Shown in pieces: positions 6,667-9,700 of a stretch of 9,700 nucleotides of DNA. How positions within the stretch are numbered: position 1 is the first letter of the stretch; every line of letters begins with the position of its first letter. Position numbers and translations under genes: made by a program. The stretch is from the NCBI GenBank assembly GCA_026708165.1, contig JAPOVO010000441.1, forward strand, positions 1 through 9,700, in the 5' to 3' direction. The DNA is from Chloroflexota bacterium. Its GTDB lineage: Bacteria; Chloroflexota; UBA11872; VXNJ01. Below the pieces are notes generated by a model that saw only the letters and a list, made by a program, of their open reading frames with translations, was not told the DNA's origin and made no database searches.

Positions 6667-7421
6667 CGAAAACGCTCATCTTCGCCCACCGTGGCGACGC
6701 TGCAAACGCTCCGGAAAATACTCTCCCGGCATTCGAAAGCGCCCTGAGCAAGGGAGCCGACGGAATCGAGCTGGACGTTTACCTGACATCGGACGGCAAG
6801 CTGGTCGTTCATCACGATCACTACCTGGGTCGGACGAACGAAGGTTCCGGATTCATCGGCGACTTCACGCTCGCCGAACTCCAAAGACTCGACGCCGGTT
6901 CGTGGTTTGACACCGCCTTCTCCGGCGAGCGGATGCCGACGCTCGAACAGGTGCTGGATCTGGGCCGTGGAGGAATGCGCTTCCAGATCGAGATGAAGAG
7001 TTCGTCGACCGCCATCGTCCATCGCGTTCACGAGACCGTCTCGCGATCAGGCCTCGCGGACGCCGTCGATCTGACCTCGTTTCACGTGCCGCTTCTCGTC
7101 GAGGCCGGGCGGCTCAAGCCGCGTTGCGCCATCGGAGTCTTCTTTGCCGACCCGCTGCCGGAATGGATGCAACCAGAGCTCAGAGAGCGTCAGATAGTCG
7201 ACTGGATGATTGCCATGGACGCCCAGACCGCGCACGTGAGGCCCCAGTTGCTAACTTCTGGTTTTGTCGACCGAATGCACAGTCGAGGACTCGCGGTCCA
7301 CGGGGCGGACCTGGATTCCGAAGCCGAGATGCGACACGCCGTCGCCATTGGCGTAGACCGATTCGATACCGACCGCCTCGAAACCGCCCTCAGGATTCGA
7401 GCTGAACGACTACAACAGTGA
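6663..7421 (+). CDS. Glycerophosphodiester phosphodiesterase family protein
   Basis: The 252-residue protein belongs to the GDPD family, which hydrolyses glycerophosphodiesters to sn-glycerol 3-phosphate and an alcohol with a divalent metal in a TIM-barrel fold. The signature is complete: FAHRG (H9, R10), PENT (E18, N19), GIELDVYLTSDG (E36, D38), VVHHD (H51) and FQIEMK (E110, K112), the last like the usual IE-K strand. No signal peptide is present, so it is likely a cytosolic UgpQ-like enzyme that recycles lipid head groups. The length is usual for the family. The start is TTG 6663, overlapping the MT2 stop in the string TTGA, typical of translational coupling. Another start would remove the HRG motif. 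The Nudix gene follows closely on the same strand. Confidence 0.93.
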   Translation: MTKTLIFAHRGDAANAPENTLPAFESALSKGADGIELDVYLTSDGKLVVHHDHYLGRTNEGSGFIGDFTLAELQRLDAGSWFDTAFSGERMPTLEQVLDLGRGGMRFQIEMKSSSTAIVHRVHETVSRSGLADAVDLTSFHVPLLVEAGRLKPRCAIGVFFADPLPEWMQPELRERQIVDWMIAMDAQTAHVRPQLLTSGFVDRMHSRGLAVHGADLDSEAEMRHAVAIGVDRFDTDRLETALRIRAERLQQ

Positions 7422-7485
7422 CCTGGACGTGCCTATCGATCAAATCGGGCCTCAATTGCCCGTGCAGTCCCTAAGGTTACGAACG

Positions 7486-7995
7486 ATGCAGCAAGAGAGA
7501 CCCATCGACCGCCCAGCCGCCCGGCTGATAGTCCTCAACGAAAAGGACGAAGTCCTGCTCCTTCGCCTCGAAGGCAATGGCGGGCCGTTATGGATAACCC
7601 CCGGCGGCGGCCTTCAAGCCGGCGAAACTTACGAACAAGCCGCGCGGCGTGAGCTCAAGGAAGAGACAGGCATCGAGGTCGAACAACTCGGCCCCTGGGT
7701 GTGGAAAGGCGCACACCTCTGGCACGGCCGTCATCAGACCTATCGTAGGATCGGACGCTTCTATCTCGTCCGGTTGCTTGAAACACCCGAGGTCGACATC
7801 TGCAGTCTCACCGGATCCGAGGCGAAGGTGACTACCGAATACCGCTGGTGGTCTATCGACGAAATCCGCCAGTCGCGCGAGAGGTTCTCACCGCACCGCA
7901 TGGCCGATCTCCTGGCGCCCCTGATCGCCGGCGAGATTCCGACCCAGCCAATCGACGCCGGTCCGTTCTCCTACGCCACAGAGCGTCTGCGTTAA
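7486..7995 (+). CDS. Nudix hydrolase
   Basis: The 169-residue protein carries a complete Nudix box that fits GX5EX7REUXEEXGU: it begins GGLQAGE and ends RELKEETGI, at about residues 43-65. The glutamates of REL-EE bind the metal. The family cleaves nucleoside diphosphates linked to another group X; the substrate here is unknown. Met at 7486 is preferred because AAGG lies nine bases upstream and the fold starts soon after with ARLIVLNEKDEVLLLR. A GTG at 7429 would add 19 residues and place the start only seven bases after the phosphodiesterase stop, but it has no ribosome binding site. The close spacing supports an operon with MT2 and the phosphodiesterase. The protein is cytosolic. Confidence 0.92.
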   Translation: MQQERPIDRPAARLIVLNEKDEVLLLRLEGNGGPLWITPGGGLQAGETYEQAARRELKEETGIEVEQLGPWVWKGAHLWHGRHQTYRRIGRFYLVRLLETPEVDICSLTGSEAKVTTEYRWWSIDEIRQSRERFSPHRMADLLAPLIAGEIPTQPIDAGPFSYATERLR

Positions 7996-8090
7996 GATGT
8001 CGCCGAAGTGGAGGCTCAACAGTTGAATCTCGGTCGCGGTCTTAAAGCACTCGCCTGTCGAATTGCTGGCCTCAAGAGCGCCATAGAGCG

Positions 8091-8840
8091 ATGAAACGCT
8101 CCATCTTCGCCATCCTCGCTGGCTTGCTCCTGTCTGCCGGAATTGCCACCGCTGCCCTGGCGCAATGGCCCACAACCTGCGTGGAGGCGAACGATGCTTT
8201 TGAGCGGTTCGTGGGCAATGAGCACAATGTAGGCATTTATCAGCGGACGTTCGGAGACGGACCCGTAGCCGAGCAAGCCTGTCAGAACGATCATCGCGAG
8301 GATATCCGCGCAGCTTTCAACTGGGCATTTCCGGATTCCGCCTCTGCCCCTGCGACGACACCGGTTGAACCTCCACGTCCTCAAGCGAATGACTACGGCA
8401 ATTGGTGGTACGCCAACCGTGACGGCACACACTGGGCCGTGATCAATTCCTCCTCGGGTAATGCGGCTTTGGAAGTCCGTTGCGGTGAGACCACTCGACG
8501 GTTTCCATTCTTGGTATATCTGTTCTGGTACGACATTCCGGACGAAGGACTATCGAACCTTGACGACGGTGAGTACGACATCAAGGTGGAATACCGCTGG
8601 CACAGACACGCCGCCGCCTACCAGACCCACACATGGTGGGAGGGAGGGTGGAGAGTCTTCCTTCCTGATGACCGAGGCGCCGACTTCGCCAAGCTGCTGA
8701 TCAGGGACCCGGGGATCAGCTTCAGGGTTCGCTCGGAAACGTCTAGTAGGATTTATGAAGCTGACTTCGAAAATCTTGGAACCGATGATGGTCCCGATCA
8801 CCCCATCCGCCAGGTGATGAAGATTTGCGCGAAGACTTGA
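8091..8840 (+). CDS. Secreted protein of unknown function with a Cys-containing N-terminal module
   Basis: The 249-residue protein opens with a clear Sec signal peptide: MKR, a hydrophobic stretch at residues 5-23, and a probable cut after ALA at 24. The mature protein shows two parts. Residues about 26-80 form a module with Cys30 and Cys64 and the motif NVGIYQRTFGD; I recall similar N-terminal modules in secreted proteins of uncultured Chloroflexota, but this is from memory. A Pro/Ala/Thr-rich linker (82-98) leads to residues 100-249, which are rich in aromatic residues and likely beta-stranded, with Cys131 and Cys246. Four cysteines could form two disulfides outside the cell. No catalytic motif is recognised and no function is assigned. 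It follows the Nudix gene by 95 bases, with only a weak AGAG before the ATG. Confidence 0.8.
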   Translation: MKRSIFAILAGLLLSAGIATAALAQWPTTCVEANDAFERFVGNEHNVGIYQRTFGDGPVAEQACQNDHREDIRAAFNWAFPDSASAPATTPVEPPRPQANDYGNWWYANRDGTHWAVINSSSGNAALEVRCGETTRRFPFLVYLFWYDIPDEGLSNLDDGEYDIKVEYRWHRHAAAYQTHTWWEGGWRVFLPDDRGADFAKLLIRDPGISFRVRSETSSRIYEADFENLGTDDGPDHPIRQVMKICAKT

Positions 8841-8913
8841 TATAGAGGAAACCTGAACACTAAGGCGGCACAGGTGACTTCAAAAGCCGGGGTTCTCCAG
8901 GCTCCCGCAACTG

Positions 8914-9693
8914 ATGACGTGGACGCGACTTCCACTCGATTCTCGACTGGGTCTTGGAGTCGACCAGTCTGAGCGACCGACAAGCGTTACCTTGCGTTCC
9001 CCCGAAGCCGAATCCGCCCCAGACAGACCAAAACCCGCAAACCGCAGCCAAGGGGTGATCCCCTTCTACGGCGCGACCGATCCCGACCTGTTTGCTATCG
9101 AGCGAGCCAGCATGGATAGGGCCGGCAAGGTCATCCGGTTTCTCGACGAAACGCTGCCCCAAAGCGGCCTCGTTCTCGACGTCGGAGCAGGAGACGGATT
9201 CACCGCCGAGGCACTCACCACGCCTTCCCGCACTGTCGTCGCTCTGGAGCCGTCCGCCGGAATGGTCCGGCCCGAGCGGCCGCTGCCCTGGTGCCGGGGC
9301 CAGGCGCAGGCCCTCCCATTCACCGACGCCTCGTTCGAAGGCGCATACGCGACCTGGGCCTACTTCTTCCCCGGCTACCACGACATCTCACCGGGGTTGT
9401 CCGAGATTCGCCGCGTCACAAGAGCGGGCGGGCCAATTGTGATAGTCGACAACGCCGGCGGTGACGAGTTCACCGCGCTCGGCGGTGAGAAATCGGTCAG
9501 CGATATCGACGCGTGGATCGACCTCGGTTTCGAGGTCGTTGTCATCGAGACCGCCTTCGAGTTCGAGACGCTTGACGACGCCCGCCGGCTGCTGCGTTTC
9601 TTCTTCGGCGAACGTGGCCTCAAGAACGTCAGCCTGCAAGTCGAATTCAGAGTCGCCTGCTTCGTCAGCGAGGGTATAGGCACAGCCGCCTAG
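8914..9693 (+). CDS. Class I SAM-dependent methyltransferase MT3
   Basis: The protein has up to 259 residues. Motif I is VLDVGAGDG (87-95), the acidic residue after strand 2 is E112 in ALEPSAGM, AQALPFTDASFEGAYATWAYFF (131-152) covers the motif II/III region, and IRRVTRAGGPIVIVDNAG follows. This matches the UbiE/Methyltransf_11 type and is a different subfamily from MT1 and MT2. The methyl acceptor is unknown. The start is uncertain. The first about 47 residues are low in complexity and look non-conserved. The folded part seems to begin at VIPFYGATDPDLF, so GTG 9055 (or TTG 8992) may be the true start; none of the three has a good ribosome binding site. It is 73 bases after the secreted-protein gene and could share its transcript. 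It ends seven bases before the window edge. Confidence 0.85.
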   Translation: MTWTRLPLDSRLGLGVDQSERPTSVTLRSPEAESAPDRPKPANRSQGVIPFYGATDPDLFAIERASMDRAGKVIRFLDETLPQSGLVLDVGAGDGFTAEALTTPSRTVVALEPSAGMVRPERPLPWCRGQAQALPFTDASFEGAYATWAYFFPGYHDISPGLSEIRRVTRAGGPIVIVDNAGGDEFTALGGEKSVSDIDAWIDLGFEVVVIETAFEFETLDDARRLLRFFFGERGLKNVSLQVEFRVACFVSEGIGTAA

Positions 9694-9700
9694 CCCCTCC

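Noticed and set aside
8860..9381. Minus-strand open frame of 173 codons
   Set aside because: It is antisense to MT3, whose motif I and flanking motifs are clear; no domain is recognisable in the antisense protein.

Overview
This window comes from a high-GC bacterium. Most genes have about 60-70% GC in the stretches I counted, and start codons are mixed (ATG, GTG, TTG). There is no RNA gene, CRISPR array or transposase. The gene mix would fit an uncultured Chloroflexota-like lineage: an N-methylhydantoinase B-type subunit, a CocE/NonD hydrolase, stand-alone methyltransferases, a GDPD phosphodiesterase and a secreted protein with a Cys-rich head. That placement is a guess, because no taxonomic marker gene is present.

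Layout. At the left edge, on the minus strand, lies a HyuB-type hydantoinase/oxoprolinase subunit whose 3' end runs out of the window. A 326-base divergent gap follows, carrying short dispersed-repeat-like sequences. Next is methyltransferase MT1 on the plus strand (1644-2489). Converging on it from the minus strand are a CocE/NonD-type alpha/beta hydrolase (4229-2550) and, upstream of that, a SIR2-like gene (5543-4419) interrupted by an in-frame TAA. From 5800 the plus strand carries a compact run: MT2, a close full-length relative of MT1; a glycerophosphodiester phosphodiesterase that overlaps the MT2 stop by four bases; and a Nudix hydrolase. A secreted protein of unknown function and a third, unrelated methyltransferase follow.

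How the parts relate. MT2, the phosphodiesterase and the Nudix hydrolase look like one transcription and translation unit. They may act on small phosphorylated or lipid-derived metabolites, but no pathway can be named. MT1 and MT2 align without a gap over about 280 residues, with roughly 60% identity by hand count. They bracket the opposite-strand hydrolase and SIR2-like genes, and the SIR2-like part is clearly poorer in GC (about 43-50%). This suggests a duplicated gene pair with later-acquired DNA between the copies. The most notable features are the broken SIR2-like gene, a family often linked to phage defence, and this duplicate-bracketed island. I see no intact new multi-gene system.
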